Shown: positions 25,601-37,892 of the stretch, in pieces | Layout: the number at the start of each line of letters is the position of its first letter | Position numbering within the stretch: the stretch's first letter is position 1 | DNA from: Bilabrum cf. latius | Lineage: Eukaryota; Bigyra: Bicosoecida; Bigyra; Bicosoecida | Assembly: GCA_965178125.1 (NCBI GenBank) | Contig: OZ237745.1 | Coordinates: 992,001-1,056,000, forward strand | Direction of reading: 5' to 3' | Length of the DNA stretch: 64,000 nucleotides | Program-made: the position numbers and the translations under genes | Notes under the pieces: generated by a model | The model's input: the letters and a program-made list of their open reading frames with translations, nothing else | What the model was told of the DNA's origin: nothing | Databases searched by the model: none

Positions 25601-28600
25601 GCTTCTGCCGGAAGGCCAGCGAGTCCAGCTCCGACTGGGGCAGCACGGGGCGACGGGACACTAGCTTGCCTGCCACCTACTCTTTCACACTTTCTGGCAG
25701 GCCCTGCAGGACGGCAGCAACGTCCGTCTCACTCATGCCTTTGATCAGTCCCTGTCTCCCTAACAAAGTCACATCCCTTACCTCGAACGTGGGAAAGTAC
25801 CCGCCAACAAAGTCCTGCTTCACACCCTTGCGGAGAGCCCGGCGACACTCCATCACCTCATCCGATGCCCCCGCCCACTTCCTCGTTGACAGCCCCGAAA
25901 GCGCCTTTGACTTGGCGCTCGAGCCGATGGGCTCTCGTGATGGCAGAATGGGTATCTGTTTCGGACCGGCAGGCTTCATTCCATCCACTATGCCCTGGCG
26001 CAGCTCTTCGCTCTCGACCGCCTATGGCATGATGTCAACGTCACGGTACCGGTCCACGCCAGTGTGCAGGGCAGAGTCGTCCCAGGCCTGGCTCAGCTCC
26101 TCGATATCGATATCACCCGCTTCAGACATGGTGCGCTCACTGGTCACAAACCCAGCGGAGTCCATGCTATCCGCGTTGTGCGCATGGAACAGCCGCTCAG
26201 AAATGTCTTTCCCAACGGCTTCCTCCAAGTCACCTCCACCACTTCCAACTGCCCGCCGCACAAGGAGCTCCACCTCATCGTCTGTCATCATCACCAGGGC
26301 AGCAGCCGACTGTTGCTGCTCTTTGGCCCACTTGCCCTTGCCAGTCAGCCACCAGAACCAGCTGTCTGCCTTCATCGCGTCACGATACATGCCGCGCCGG
26401 CTGGCATCTAGCATGACGTCTAGATGCACCTGTGGGCTGGCCTTGACAGTCTTGCGCCAGGCCTGCAGCCACTTCTTGCGGGCGCTCTTGGTAGCCGCCC
26501 CGGACTGCTTCAGCACGTCAGTCAAGTAGTCCCCGCCATTGCGTCCCATCATGGCCTCCAGCAACGCCACCCGAGTCCTCGCCTGGCCCACTGACAAGCC
26601 GGGCAGCTCTCGCTTGGTCTGTTGAATCACCGCGTGGGCGGTGTTTCGCACGAGCTCTAACGTCTTGGTGCCCTCTGCCAGCAGCTTGTCCATCTCGGGC
26701 TTGGCTGCGTTCGGAATGCGCGACAGCGACTCCAGCAGTCGTTCCATCACGTCATTGGACAACGATCCTGGCTTCGTTGCCGCGAACTTCAGCTGGGACT
26801 TGTATAGCTGGCTCAGGAAAAGCCCATCATCCAAACGGGAGAATGACTGCAGCTTATCCCACACGGTAGAGCTGAGCATCTCGTCTGGGTCACGCATCAG
26901 CGTTCTTCCCATAACATGAAAGATTCTGGCCGCATTGGACATGTCCACTGTCTTGTCAGCCGCCCGCATGCTGGCAATCCGTTCGAACAGGCTGCCATGC
27001 ACTCCATCGCCGTCCAGCAGCTGGATTAAGTACGCCTTGTTGCTTCCGAGGGTCTCTGAGATGTCCCCTACCAGCTATTGGCATGCTTCCTCCCCAGGCA
27101 CAAAGAGCTTTGCGAGCTCGTCCGACACTTGCTTCAGGTGCACGCTATCGGTTGCACCGCCTGGGAAGGCATCTGTCACGCGAAACAAAAGAGCCAGCTG
27201 GTCTCTGCTTGCTGACTCGGACTTGAGCATCGGATCCACCATCGCATCCTTGATGCCTTTGGCGAGGTCGAGCTTCTTGCCCAGCTCAAGGGCAGCGCTA
27301 TCCCCCTTGGCGAGCGCTTTAGCCACCCCATCGAGCACACCCTGCCTTCGCAGGAAGCCCATCGCCACGCTGCGCTTCGTCGCCTCCTGTCCGGCTATGT
27401 GGCCAAGGGCATTCGGAATGACCGCGGCATAGACCGCATCCGCTGCTGCTCGCTACGCAGCATCATTGACAGCAGTGCCCTTGGCCACACCCACCACCGC
27501 GTCCACCACTGACTGACTCCCCGACACCGACGCCAGCCCCTGCAGAAGTTGATCGGGCTTCTCTTTAGCGACCCGGTGCAGCATCTGCAGGTAGCCCTCG
27601 CTGCCCATGCTCTTCCGCAGATCGTCCCAGCCGGCCAGGCTAGACAGCTGTTTCTTCATCTCGGGTGTGTCGAAGTTGCTCACGGCCTCTGCCACTTTCT
27701 GCTCGACGTACTTGGCCTTCTCCGCCGGATCCGTGATCTTCATGAGGGCATCGTCCAGGTCCGTCTCGTCCAGGCTATCAAGGAGATTCTTGCCCTCACC
27801 ATCTACGGATCCGGGCTCAATGTCCTCCGCGTCCAGGCTATCCAGGAGATTCTTGCCCTCACCATCTACGGATCCGGGCTCAATGTCCTCCGCGTCCAGG
27901 CTATCCAGGAGATTCTTGCCCTCGCCATCTCCCGACGACTACGCAATGCTACCAACCTCATCCGACTCGCCAGCACTAGCATCTACTCCAGGCCCCTTGG
28001 CACCCGACACGTCACCCACTTCGTCCACGGCGCTCACATCCTTCGAGCCCTTCGACAATCCTGCTTTCTGGCCCTTCCCGTATTTCTCGTACTGCTTCTG
28101 GGGGATCCACGTCGACTCTATATCTTGGGCCATAGCTCTAAGCTGGTCTACGGCTTCGTCCGAGATACTGTCCGGATCGAAGGCCATCGCGTGGCCAGGC
28201 TTGTTATAGATCACCACGGGCTTCTTGCCATCGACCCTTGGGTTGGTGTAATGCTGCACGGGAGCCGTTTTCATGTCCCAATCCGCCTTATCATTGACGT
28301 AGATAATCGGCCGATCCAGTGCTTCCACCATGGCTTCGTTAACTTCGTTCACGCTTGCATACATGCCCTCCCTGTCCCCGGTGAGCATGTACGACGCAGC
28401 ATCGCCTCCCGACAAACTAGCATCCTTACTTGTGCTTATCTGAATGTCCATGTCTTTGAGCTTCTCCCCGAACTTGCGGCGAAGGCTCGCGGCGTCCTTG
28501 ATCTCGGGCGTCTGCCGCAGCACGCTGTCGAAGTAGCAGTTGCCGCGGCCGCGCACCTCCTCGACGCGCAGCTTTTCTACCACACTCTTCAGCTTCTTGC

Positions 28601-31600
28601 CCTGCGCATCCCCCAACAGCTTCGCGGCCTGGTCCATCGATGATTGCATGCTTTTCGTGTTCGCGATGTCGTGCACCATCTGCCACCTCGTCTGCGCCAA
28701 GCGCCCCAGGATGCGGTCGGTCTGCCCGTTCGTCAGGCACAGGGGGTCGCTCGGGTCAAACAGCCGGTCCAGGGTCTTGATGTCCATCTTCGCCGCACTG
28801 CCGATCTTGCCCGTCTCTGCCGAAAGTGGTGGCTGAGGGCGGGCGAGCACGTACTCAGCCTGCTGCTGCGTCATAGCGCCGCGAGACCGGCTGTGGGCCA
28901 CCACAGCATCGTCGATGGCCCGGTCCATGTTGGCCAGCGCGGTAGCGTCCTTTGGTGCCACGCCTCCGTGCGCCTTCGTGGTCCAAAGGTCCAGCCTGGT
29001 CATCTTCTCGTCCAGCTGGTTCTTCTTCAGGTATGAAGCCAGCAGGTCCGAGGACCGCATGGCCCCTATGAAATCGTCGTCTTGCAGCAGCTTGGACGCA
29101 AGTTCTTCGGCGACCATGCTATCGGGGCCCACCAGCCCAAGGTCCCGCTTCGCCTTCGTCCTCATCAGCTGAACGGGATCCGCCAGAGACGTGAGCAGCT
29201 CCGCCTCGTCCTTCTTGCCCACCAGCTGGCACAACTCATCGCTGAAGCGGAACGACGAAGGCATGCTGTCGTAGTGCTCCAGGCCCTGCTACGCCAACGC
29301 AGTGAGAGAGCCATCCTTGGTCACCAGCTCCTTGCGTGTCATGAGGGCGGGGTTCTTGGGGGCCGAGTCGTCCACCCTCTTGACGGTCCCGTCCTTGATT
29401 CCTTCCTTGAGCCTGTCGATCTGCTCCTTCAAGACAGAGTCCGAGAAGACGCTCTCCGATACACTCGACCCATCGGCCTTCTTGGACAAGTGCAGCACCG
29501 GGTGGTCAGCGGGAATGAGAGCCTTGTACTCCTCCACGAGATCCGAGGCCGCAACCTCGGGATTAGCGGTCACGCGATCCACCACGAGATTGATCTGCTT
29601 CTGCCGGAAGGCCAGCGAGTCCAGCTCTGACTGGGGCAGCACGGGGCGACGGGACACTAGCTTGCCTGCTACCTACTCTCTTGCACCCTTTGGCAGGCCC
29701 TCCAGGACGTCAAGAACGTCATGCGAGTCCATGCCTTTGATTAGTCCCCCATGCCTGCTTGACGAAAACACATCCCTTACCTCGAACGTGGGAAAGTACC
29801 CGCCAACAAAGTCCTGCTCCACACCCTTGCGGAGAGCCCGGCGACACTCCATCACCTCATCCGATGCCCCCGCCCACTTCTTCGTCGACAGCCCCGAAAG
29901 CGCCTTTGACTTGGGACTCTGGCCCTTGATCTGTTTTGCCGGCAGGGCGGACTTCTTGTCCGAACCGGCACGCTTCATTCCATCCACTATGCCCTGGCGC
30001 AGTTCTTCGCTCTCGACCGCCTGTGGCATGATGTCAATGTCGCGGTACCGGTCCACGCCAGTGTGCAAGGCAGAATCGTCCCACGCCTGGCTCAGCTCAT
30101 CGATATCGATATCACCCGCTTCAGACATGGTGCGCTCACTGGCCACAATCCCAATGGAGTCTGTATCCGCGTTGTGCGCATGGAACAGACGCTCAGATAT
30201 ATCTTTCCCCACGGCTTCCTCCAAGTCGCCTCCACCACCCCCAACTGCCCGCCGCACAAGGAGCTCCACCTCATCGTCAGTCATCATCACTAAAGTAGCA
30301 GCCGACTGTTGCTGCTCTTTGGCCCACTTGCCCTTGCCCGTCATCCACCAGAACCAGCTGTCTGCCTTCATCGCGTCACGATACATGCCACGCCGGCTGG
30401 CATCTAGCATGACGTCCAGATGCACCTGTGGGCTGGCCTTGACAGTCTTGCGCCAGGCCTGCAGCCACTTCTTGCGGGCGCTCTTGGTAGCCGCCCCGGA
30501 CCGCTCCAGCACGTCAGTCAAGTACCCCCCGCCATTGCGTCCCATCATGGCCTCCAGCACCGCCACCCGAGTCCTCGCTTTGCCCAATGACAAGCCGGGC
30601 AGCTCTCGCTTGATATTCTCAATCACCGTGAGGGCGGCGTTCCGCACGTGCTCTGACGTCTGGGTGCCCTTGGCCAGCAGCTTGTCCATCTCGGGCTTGG
30701 CTGCGTCTGGAATGCGCGACAGCGACTCCAACAGTCGTTCCGTGACGCCATGAGGCAACGATCCTGGCTTCGTTGCCGCGAACTTCAGCTGGGACTTGTA
30801 CAGCTGGCTCAGGAGCCGCCCATCATCCAAACGGGAGAATGACTGCAGCTTACTCCACACGGTAGAGTCGAGCATCTACATTGGGTTACGCATCAGCGTT
30901 CTTCCCATATCATGAAAGATTCTGGCCGCATTGGACATGTCCACTGTCTTGTCAGCCGCCCGCATACTGGCAATCCGTTCGAACAGGCTGCCATGCACTC
31001 CGTCGCCGTCCAGCAGCTGAATTAAGTACGCATTATCGCGTCCAACAGTCCCCGAGATGTCCCGTACCAGCTATTGGCTTGCCTTCTACCCAGGCACAAA
31101 GAGCTTTGCGAGCTCGTCCGACACTTGCTTCAGGTGCACGCTGTCGGTGGCACCGCCTGGGAAGGCATCCGTCACGCGGAACAGCAGAGCCAGCTGGTCT
31201 CTGCTTGCCGTCTGGGACTTGAGCATCGGATCCACCATCGCATCCTTGATGCCTTTGGCGAGGTCGAGCTTCTTGCCCAGCTCAAGGGCAGCGCTATCCC
31301 CCTTGGCGAGCGCTTTAGCCACCCCATCGAGCACACCCTTCCTTCGCAGGAAGCCCATCGCCACGCTGCGCTTCGTCGCCTCCTGTCCGGCTATGTGGCC
31401 AAGGGCATTCGGAATGACCGCGGCATAGACCGCATCCGCTGCTGCTCGCTACGCAGCATCATTGACAGCAGTGCCCTTGGCCACACCCACCACCGCGTCC
31501 ACCACTGACTGACTCCCCGACACCGACGCCAGCCCCTGCAGAAGTTGATCGGGCTTCTCTTTACCAACACGGTGCAGCATCTGCAGGTAGCCCTCGCTGC

Positions 31601-34600
31601 CCATGCTCTTCCGCAGATCGTCCCAGCCGGCCAGGCTAGACAGCTGTTTCTTCATCTCGGGTGTGTCGAAGTTGCTCACGGCCTCTGCCACTTTCTGCTC
31701 GACGTACTTGGCCTTCTCCGCCGGATCCGTGATCTTCATGAGGGCATCGTCCAGGTCCGTCTCGTCCAGGCTATCAAGGAGATTCTTGCCCTCACCATCT
31801 ACGGATCCGGGCTCAATGTCCTCCGCGTCCAGGCTATCCAGGAGACTCTTGCTCTGGCCATCTACAGATTCGGGGTCCTCCGCGTCCAGGCTATCCAGGA
31901 GATTCTTGCCCTCGCCATCCCTGCCAGTCGCGGCAGTGTCGCCTTTTCTCGCGGTGAAGTCATCGATGTGGGAGGACCAGTCTTTGGCCCCATCATCCAG
32001 TTTCTTCATCGAGCTGGTTAAGGCATTATCTGCCTCGAGGATATTCGCATTTGAGCGCTTCAAGACCACAGCCAAGCCTTCGTCCAGTCCACCAGCAGCT
32101 TCTAGGATAGACTCCTTGGCGCCCGTTCGAATGGCCAAACCCTTAACGCTACTCGTTGCGGCCCGCTTTACGGCAGCCGGGATGGTCTTCTCCAGAGCCT
32201 CCTGCGTGACCTCCCTCCCCACAATCTTGGCGAGGGCCTGGTCCCCCCCGTATCGCAGCAGAAGATCAATGCCCCTGATGACATCGGGAATGTCCATGAT
32301 GACCGACTTGAGCCATCCGAACGCCTCCTTTGCCAGGTATCCTGTGAGCTTAAATGGCGCCTTGATGATCCACCACATGGCCTTTAATGTAACCGTCAGA
32401 ATCTTTACCATCCCGAAAGCCACAGTCTACAGAGACTTGCCCAGGGCTTTGCCGAAAGCGCGCGCGTTCATCTTGACACCCCTGGCAAAGACGGCCTTGA
32501 TCGAGGTTTTCCACGCTGCTATCTTCTTGCCAGCCTTGACAGTAAGCTGCTTGAGCCCTCCCTTCAACGCAACAAACCCCTTCTTCCCCATGGCAATCAG
32601 CCGTATTCCTATATCCTTGGTGTCCTTCAGCAGGCCGCGGAGGCCCACCCGCTTCAGGTACTTGGCAGTCTTGACCATGGCCATGGGCAAGGCTAACCCC
32701 AACTTCGCCAGCCCTTTGATAGACGCGGCGCCTAGCTTGTATGCGCCAACCACGAGAGACTTGCCCGCCAGAAAGGCAGCCTTGACGCTGGCCTTGATGG
32801 CATTCTTGGCAAACGCCACTGCTGCCTTGGCCCCTTGCTAGGCGGCGATCTTTGCGATTGCCCACGTGCCTCCAGTAAAGATGCTCATTACAAGATCCAT
32901 CACGAGCTCAGTAATTAATTGCTTCCAAAATTTGGCTTTCTGCATGAATGTGTCGCCGGTCCGTGGGTCGAAGCGCGTCCAGCCGTCGCCATACAAGTTG
33001 GTGGTGGACAGGATAGCCTTCGGCCACTCATCGCTCTACGCATGCCAATTTCCCGTGTTGGTCCTGAAGAGCGGGATCAAGCCCTTTGCCAACAGCACCA
33101 AGTTACCATCCCCTTGTAGCACGAGCTTCCACCTGTCGAACTCCATGCACCCAGCCTCCACAAGGTCCGTCTCGGGATTGAACGAGTCGGCAAACATCCC
33201 CCTCGAAAGCGTGTCCCCCAGCCCCGTGACAAGAGGGGAGAAGATCCTGTCCATCAGGGAAATCGAGTCCGGTTGGACTTGGGTCGTGTACAGCTTGAGG
33301 CTGTCAACGAACCAGAGGATCTTTCCTCTGCCGTCCACGATCGCCAGCTCGGCTAGCGACGTCATCACGAAGGCGTAGGGTCCCTTCTACCCCTTGTTGC
33401 GCTCTTTGACCTGCTCTTTGTCCTCGTGGAAGTAGCCACCGTGCGTGAAGCTCTCCCAGATGGCCTTGCCCCTCCCAAGGCCGATGACTAGGTTGCCATC
33501 GGCCTGCATGGTCATCCTTCCCAGGGACACCTCGAGTGACTTGCCTTCACGCAGCACCTGTCCTGGGCGCATCTCGGATGCTCCTTCTGGCACCTCCTTA
33601 CAGTTCTCCAGCATATCAGCGGAGCAGAGGGCGTGGAATGGATCGTCAAGCCTAGCCCTCCAGCGGCTGAACATGTGGCCCTTCGGACCAGGCCTCGGCT
33701 TGTCGTCATCTGGGGTGGTCAGAGTGGACCACACCAGCGAGTCGTCGCCAGACGTCACGAGAAGCGCCGCAGAATTCTCCGAGCAGGGGTCGAATGTTGC
33801 CTGAGGATGCTTACGGTACACGGCCAGGTTCACCTGTGAATCGTCCCAGTCCTCGAGCCCAGGCATTCGCTTGACGGCCGCCACCACGGCGCACTGGATA
33901 GGGCCTGCATTCCCGGTGCTCACCCTCCAAATGGCCCTGGCATCTCCATCCACCAGCTCCAGGTCCCCGCCACTCGACAGCAAGAGAGTGTAGGGGCCGT
34001 TCCGCTTGGATTGATCCTACACGTTGGTGTCAGACGACCACAGCGCGGCCCACCCCACTCCATCAAGCTCCCCCAGCAAGTCCCTGCCCTCGTCACCCCT
34101 GCACTTGCAGATTATCCCTGGCTTGCGACAGTCGTAAGCCCCTCCGGGGATGGACATTTCGCTTTTATAGAACTTGTCCTCGTCCTCGTCAAACCACGCC
34201 TCGCATGACGTCTGCCGGTAGTACAGCACGAGGTTGCCGTCCTCCTGCACAGACACGCGTCCCTCGACCGCATTGAGGTATGGCTTCCCCTTGCGGACGG
34301 GAAGCGTAATGTCCTCCCCCGCGAGCCCGCCCCCAGCCCATCCCGCAAAGTTGAAGATGCCCTGGAGGAGGTTCCCATGCACCGTCATGGTCAGCAGCTT
34401 GTTCCCCAAGGAGCCGCCCTCTCGGAGAAACTAGCCGGGGCGCAGCACCCCGCCCCCGCTCTCCGCCTCCGTGCAGGCCATCACATCTCCGGCACCGCAA
34501 TACCGTACACCCCGTGACCGGAACACCTGGTCCACCATGTAGGTGGTCGAGAAGAAATCGGACTTGTAGTCGCGTCGCATCTGGGCGTATCGCCACCAGC

Positions 34601-35665
34601 CGTTCATATCCTTTTCTTCCTCGGCCCAACTCCCCGCATCCGCGTCGCCGAAGTCGCCCAGATCCATGAGCAGCTGCAGCCACTCATGGGGCACTCGTGT
34701 CCCCGTCTCCCACACGGGCTCGATGCCCAGGCTTCCGGACCTGACCACCAGATTCCCGTCGGCGCGCAGATCCAGCTGCAGGTCCTCAGGGGTTGCTCCC
34801 TCGACCCCACCCAAGTAAGCAAAGCTGCGGCTCCAAAGGACCTGCAGGCGGCCCTCCTTGGAAGCGGTGGCCAGGGCCTGGATCCGCTCCTTCGGGTGGG
34901 TCACGAACGACGCAAGCTTGGCATGCACTCTTTGATCGGAAAAGTTGTCGATGCTACAGCCTCCCTCCGGCAAGGCCACGGCTAGGATAAGATCGCCAGC
35001 TTCTGTAAATACAAGTCCCACATCGCTTGGCGCACAAAAGCTCCCGAGGCTGCGCTCGAGGTCTGCAGTCCAGAACGGCCTCAAATCGGCCGTCCCCTTC
35101 TTTCCCTGGGATGGTGAAGAGAGAGGGTGGGGATACGGTCCACGGATATGTAGCAACGTAGCAACGTTTTCTAGTGCTGGGTTTCATCGTGGGTTGCTCT
35201 CACTTCCAGAAGCTGGAGCTGTCCTTCGAAATTGACGATGAGACGAATGACAAATTCGTTGGACTGTCCAAACGAAAATAGTGGGATCCCCAGCGGACCC
35301 CTAACTATATTATCAGAAATGTACTAGCTAGACCGCTGCAGTACCTGCCCAGCGAGTAGCACCTGGCCGGGATAGAGTTGATGCCCCTCTGAGCCACCTC
35401 CCCCGGCGGCGTCGCACAGCTCCAGGGCGGCGAGCGAGCATCCGTCTGCATCACTTCCATCCATTTGGACAAATGATCCATGGTGGCTTTTGCCTGTCTG
35501 CCCACGGAGCCGCCTTCGCAGGTTAGAGGACAGAGCTGCTCTGCTCACGCTGGCTATTTCTTTGTGGGGCTCTATCACTGCTTGATCAGAGGGACCAATC
35601 TGCAGTCCATCCGCTGCATAGACAACAGCTACAACTGACAAGATAATCTATGGGATCTTGAGCAT
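16677..35665 (-). CDS. Giant secreted lectin / OTU-like protein B (three modules)
   Basis: Paralogue of gene A, about 6,250 aa. Exon 1 is 35549-35665 (signal peptide, IILSVVAVVYAADG), followed by introns 35446-35548 (103 nt), one at about 35.3 kb and 35106-35203 (98 nt). The main exon 35105-16677 is a single 18.4-kb frame interrupted only by TAG, ending TGA 16677-16679. From the N-terminus: lectin repeats (to about 33.0 kb), cationic Lys/Ala segment (about 32.86-32.23 kb), acidic repeats of the GEGKNLLDSLDAEDIEPGSV type, then three tandem helical + OTU-like modules (about 31.93-27.95, 27.95-23.95 and 23.95-20.15 kb), then the C-terminal helices and lectin block shared with A. All three OTU copies keep GRGNCYFDSV and a GHAMAFDPD His motif. 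Gene structure is well supported by the paralogue; enzymatic activity is inferred. It converges on gene A. Confidence 0.8.
20150..31930 (-). repeat. Three tandem about 4-kb helical-OTU modules inside gene B
   Basis: Three in-frame copies with period close to 4.0 kb, each starting with an acidic linker and ending after the OTU-like domain. Copies 1 and 2 (31.93-23.95 kb) share one helical subtype, with KEKPDQLLQGLASVSG and the RIASMRAADKTVDMSN-type segment. Copy 3 (23.95-20.15 kb) carries another subtype, with RRMLDEKPSELLKAIAAFD and NMDAASLWQQLKPRQW, and is the one matched by gene A. The OTU-containing parts are nearly identical across the copies. Confidence 0.8.
27755..27945 (-). repeat. 63-bp tandem repeat coding acidic linker
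   Basis: In-frame repeat of a 21-residue unit (GEGKNLLDSLDAEDIEPGSV plus D) at the start of the second module of gene B. Related, more divergent units lie at about 31.74-31.93 kb and a shorter form at about 23.83-23.95 kb. Likely a flexible, acidic spacer between modules. Confidence 0.75.
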
Positions 35666-35721
35666 CACTATGTAGCAAAGATACGTCGTGAGTGACTCGT
35701 AACGCCATGATGAAATTCATC

Positions 35722-35780
35722 TGCAATCACTTCTAGTTATACCTCATTCTAGCGCACTTAAGTGCACGTAACTATACCGG
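35722..35780 (+). repeat. 59-bp direct repeat, copy 1
   Basis: Identical to 37278-37336. Contains the 12-bp palindrome GCACTTAAGTGC. The two copies flank the minisatellite region. Confidence 0.85.
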
Positions 35781-36460
35781 ATCGCCGTCCCGGGCCCTCG
35801 TTCCAGATGTTTCTTCGTGATAGCGTGCGCTTTTGAGTTGAGTCCACAAAATATCAGATCCCCCCCCGCCGGATCGCTGCTAGCCTTGATTGGCTCGGCC
35901 ACATGCGGGCCTCATGCTGGCTCGACTCGATAGCCTCGCAGTGCAGCTGATCGCCGGATCGCTGCCTGCCTTGATTGGCTCGGCCACATACTGGCCTTGC
36001 GCTGTTTGACCCGAGAGCCTCGCAGTGCAGCTGATCGCCGGATCGCTGCTAGCCTTGATTGGCTTGGCCACATACTGGCCTCGCAGAGCAGATGTTCGCT
36101 CTCTGCCTTGATTCGCAGAGCAGATGTTCGCTGCCTGCCTTGATTGGCTCGGCCACATACTGGCCTTGAGAGCAGATGTTCGCTGCCTGCCTTGATTCGC
36201 AGAGCAGATGTTCGCTGCTAGCCTTGATTGGCTCGGCCACATACTAGCCTCGTGCTGGCTCGGCTCGATAGCCTCGCAGTGCAGCTGATCGCCGGATCGC
36301 TGCCTGCCCTGCTTGCCTCGGCCACAAACTGGCCTCGTGCTGGCTCGGCTTGAGAGCCTCGCAGTGCAGCTGATCGCCGGATCGCTGCTAGCCTTGATTG
36401 GCTCGGCCACATACTGGCCTCATGCTGGCTCGACTCGACAGCCTTGATTGGCTCGGGTGC
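35781..36460 (+). repeat. Imperfect minisatellite, about 85-bp units
   Basis: From about 35866 the sequence is built from variable units with GGATCGCTGCTAGCCTTGAT, then GGCTCGGCCACATACTGGCC, then a CTCGCAGTGCAGCTGATCGCC-like end. Clean units start near 35872, 35956, 36294 and 36379. Between about 36080 and 36220 a shorter sub-repeat containing GCAGAGCAGATGTTCGCTG is amplified. Unit length and composition vary, and no conserved spacer pattern is present, so this is not a CRISPR array. The open frames across it are a by-product of the repetition. Confidence 0.8.
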
Positions 36461-36777
36461 GGAACGCGGCTCTTCGCCTGTTCACGTCAGCGAAACCAGC
36501 CGCATCGGCAGGGCCAACACCAATGACCCCAGCCTCGCGCACGGCATCTGAGACCAACCAGCCCTGCACCGCGACGGTAGCCAGCGGTCACGCGCCACAC
36601 GACCAGGCCCCACCCCAGGTCCCAGCACCGGCGGGGGACGTGCCGCGCAGATCCCTACGGCTGGCCGGCCTACTTCCCTACGGATGGGCCACCATGGAGG
36701 CTGGCGCAAAGCGCCCCCCAACGCACCTGGCACTCTTAGGTGAGCATGTTGCATTGAAGAAACAACACGACTTTTAA
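36448..36777 (+). CDS. Hypothetical ORF, possible retroelement tail
   Basis: A 109-residue frame ending TAA. It is Ala/Pro/Thr-rich and contains PRRSLRLAG, a motif commonly seen near the end of integrase or linker regions of LTR retrotransposon polyproteins. No catalytic motif is visible, and the frame begins inside the end of the minisatellite. It lies between two 59-bp direct repeats. I regard it as a possible degraded retroelement fragment; it could equally be spurious. Confidence 0.2.
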   Translation: MARVRNAALRLFTSAKPAASAGPTPMTPASRTASETNQPCTATVASGHAPHDQAPPQVPAPAGDVPRRSLRLAGLLPYGWATMEAGAKRPPTHLALLGEHVALKKQHDF

Positions 36778-37124
36778 GTTATTCCAGCGATAGGTTCTCG
36801 AATACGTGCTGTACTGCAACATACGACCATGGTGGAAACTACCACCGGGGATTAGGGTCGACATCGAGTCACCCCTACATCCCCACACTGCGTAGCTCGC
36901 TACGCTCGGCTACCTTACCATGCGACCGTAGAGGACAGCCGGACTCCTACCCTACCTGGGCAGGGAAAACACCCTGTGGAGTCCGCCGCCTACACCTCGC
37001 GCCTATCACGGCACGCATGCTGGACCGAACACATAGTGCATAAGACCACAAGGGCTGCACGCACACTGCACAACTAAACACACACATCCCAGTCTGGCCT
37101 CCCTTGACAAGCCAAGTTGGCAAA
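36778..37124. other. Non-coding, no feature recognised
   Basis: No protein family, RNA gene or clear repeat recognised between the candidate tail at 36.78 kb and the 153-bp repeat. Confidence 0.4.
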
Positions 37125-37277
37125 GCCCAAGGCCACGCTGACAGACCCCGAAGGGCAGTCAGCATGGCCGTTGCGGGCCTGCAAGGGGGGCCATCAAACA
37201 AGACTACCCCCTGGGATGATGGGTGGAGGTGGGAAACCACCACCACCTTGTGTAGTAAACAAGTGCAACCTAGAATG
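37125..37277 (+). repeat. 153-bp direct repeat, copy 1
   Basis: Essentially identical to 37731-37883 (starts GCCCAAGGCCACGCTGACAG). It is followed immediately by the second 59-bp repeat. Confidence 0.85.
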
Positions 37278-37336
37278 TGCAATCACTTCTAGTTATACCT
37301 CATTCTAGCGCACTTAAGTGCACGTAACTATACCGG
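37278..37336 (+). repeat. 59-bp direct repeat, copy 2
   Basis: Identical to 35722-35780; it abuts the end of the first 153-bp repeat. Confidence 0.85.
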
Positions 37337-37730
37337 GGAGCTAGGCTGGGGGCCTGTGGGGGACCACACTGATGGCGGAAAATGGGAACTCGGCGGCATA
37401 GGCTGAGAACGGGGGGCCTTTGGCCTGAAAGGGTCGGGGGTCTTGTAGTCCTTTGTTTTTAGGGCTCCTCTGGATCTAGGTGATCACCCAAACCCCCTCG
37501 GGGGCGACGGTGCATCTGGGTGTTTATGGAATCTTTACCCAACAATGTATTTCTGTGTATTTCTGTATTTCGGCTCACCGGCACTCACAAATAATAGCAA
37601 AGAAGCATACAATAGTACCAAGTGAGAGCTTCCTAGCAAGACAATTGGACCAGATCAGTTGATCTAATCCGCCCACCATCCCAGCCTGCGCCGGATCATG
37701 CCGGCGCGGCAACCCCTGTCCCCCCCACAA
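37337..37730. other. Non-coding spacer between the 153-bp repeats
   Basis: A G-rich stretch (about 37340-37450), then an AT-richer stretch to about 37660. No gene or RNA recognised. Confidence 0.4.
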
Positions 37731-37883
37731 GCCCAAGGCCACGCTGACAGACCCCGAAGGGCAGTCAGCATGGCCGTTGCGGGCCTGCAAGGGGGGCCAT
37801 CAAACAAGACTACCCCCTGGGATGATGGGTGGAGGTGGGAAACCACCACCACCTTGTGTAGTAAACAAGTGCAACCTAGAATG
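37731..37883 (+). repeat. 153-bp direct repeat, copy 2
   Basis: Second copy of 37125-37277, ending directly before the inverted R element. Confidence 0.85.
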
Positions 37884-37892
37884 ACGTCCCCC

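Noticed and set aside
3931-35105. Genes A and B as pseudogenes full of nonsense mutations
   Set aside because: All interruptions are TAG; TAA and TGA are absent across about 29 kb of aligned frame, the paralogues keep the frame, and TAG alternates with CAG. Random decay would give all three stops and indels.
35866-36460. CRISPR array
   Set aside because: Units are 80-90 bp with gradual variation and no constant repeat plus unique spacer; the context is eukaryotic.
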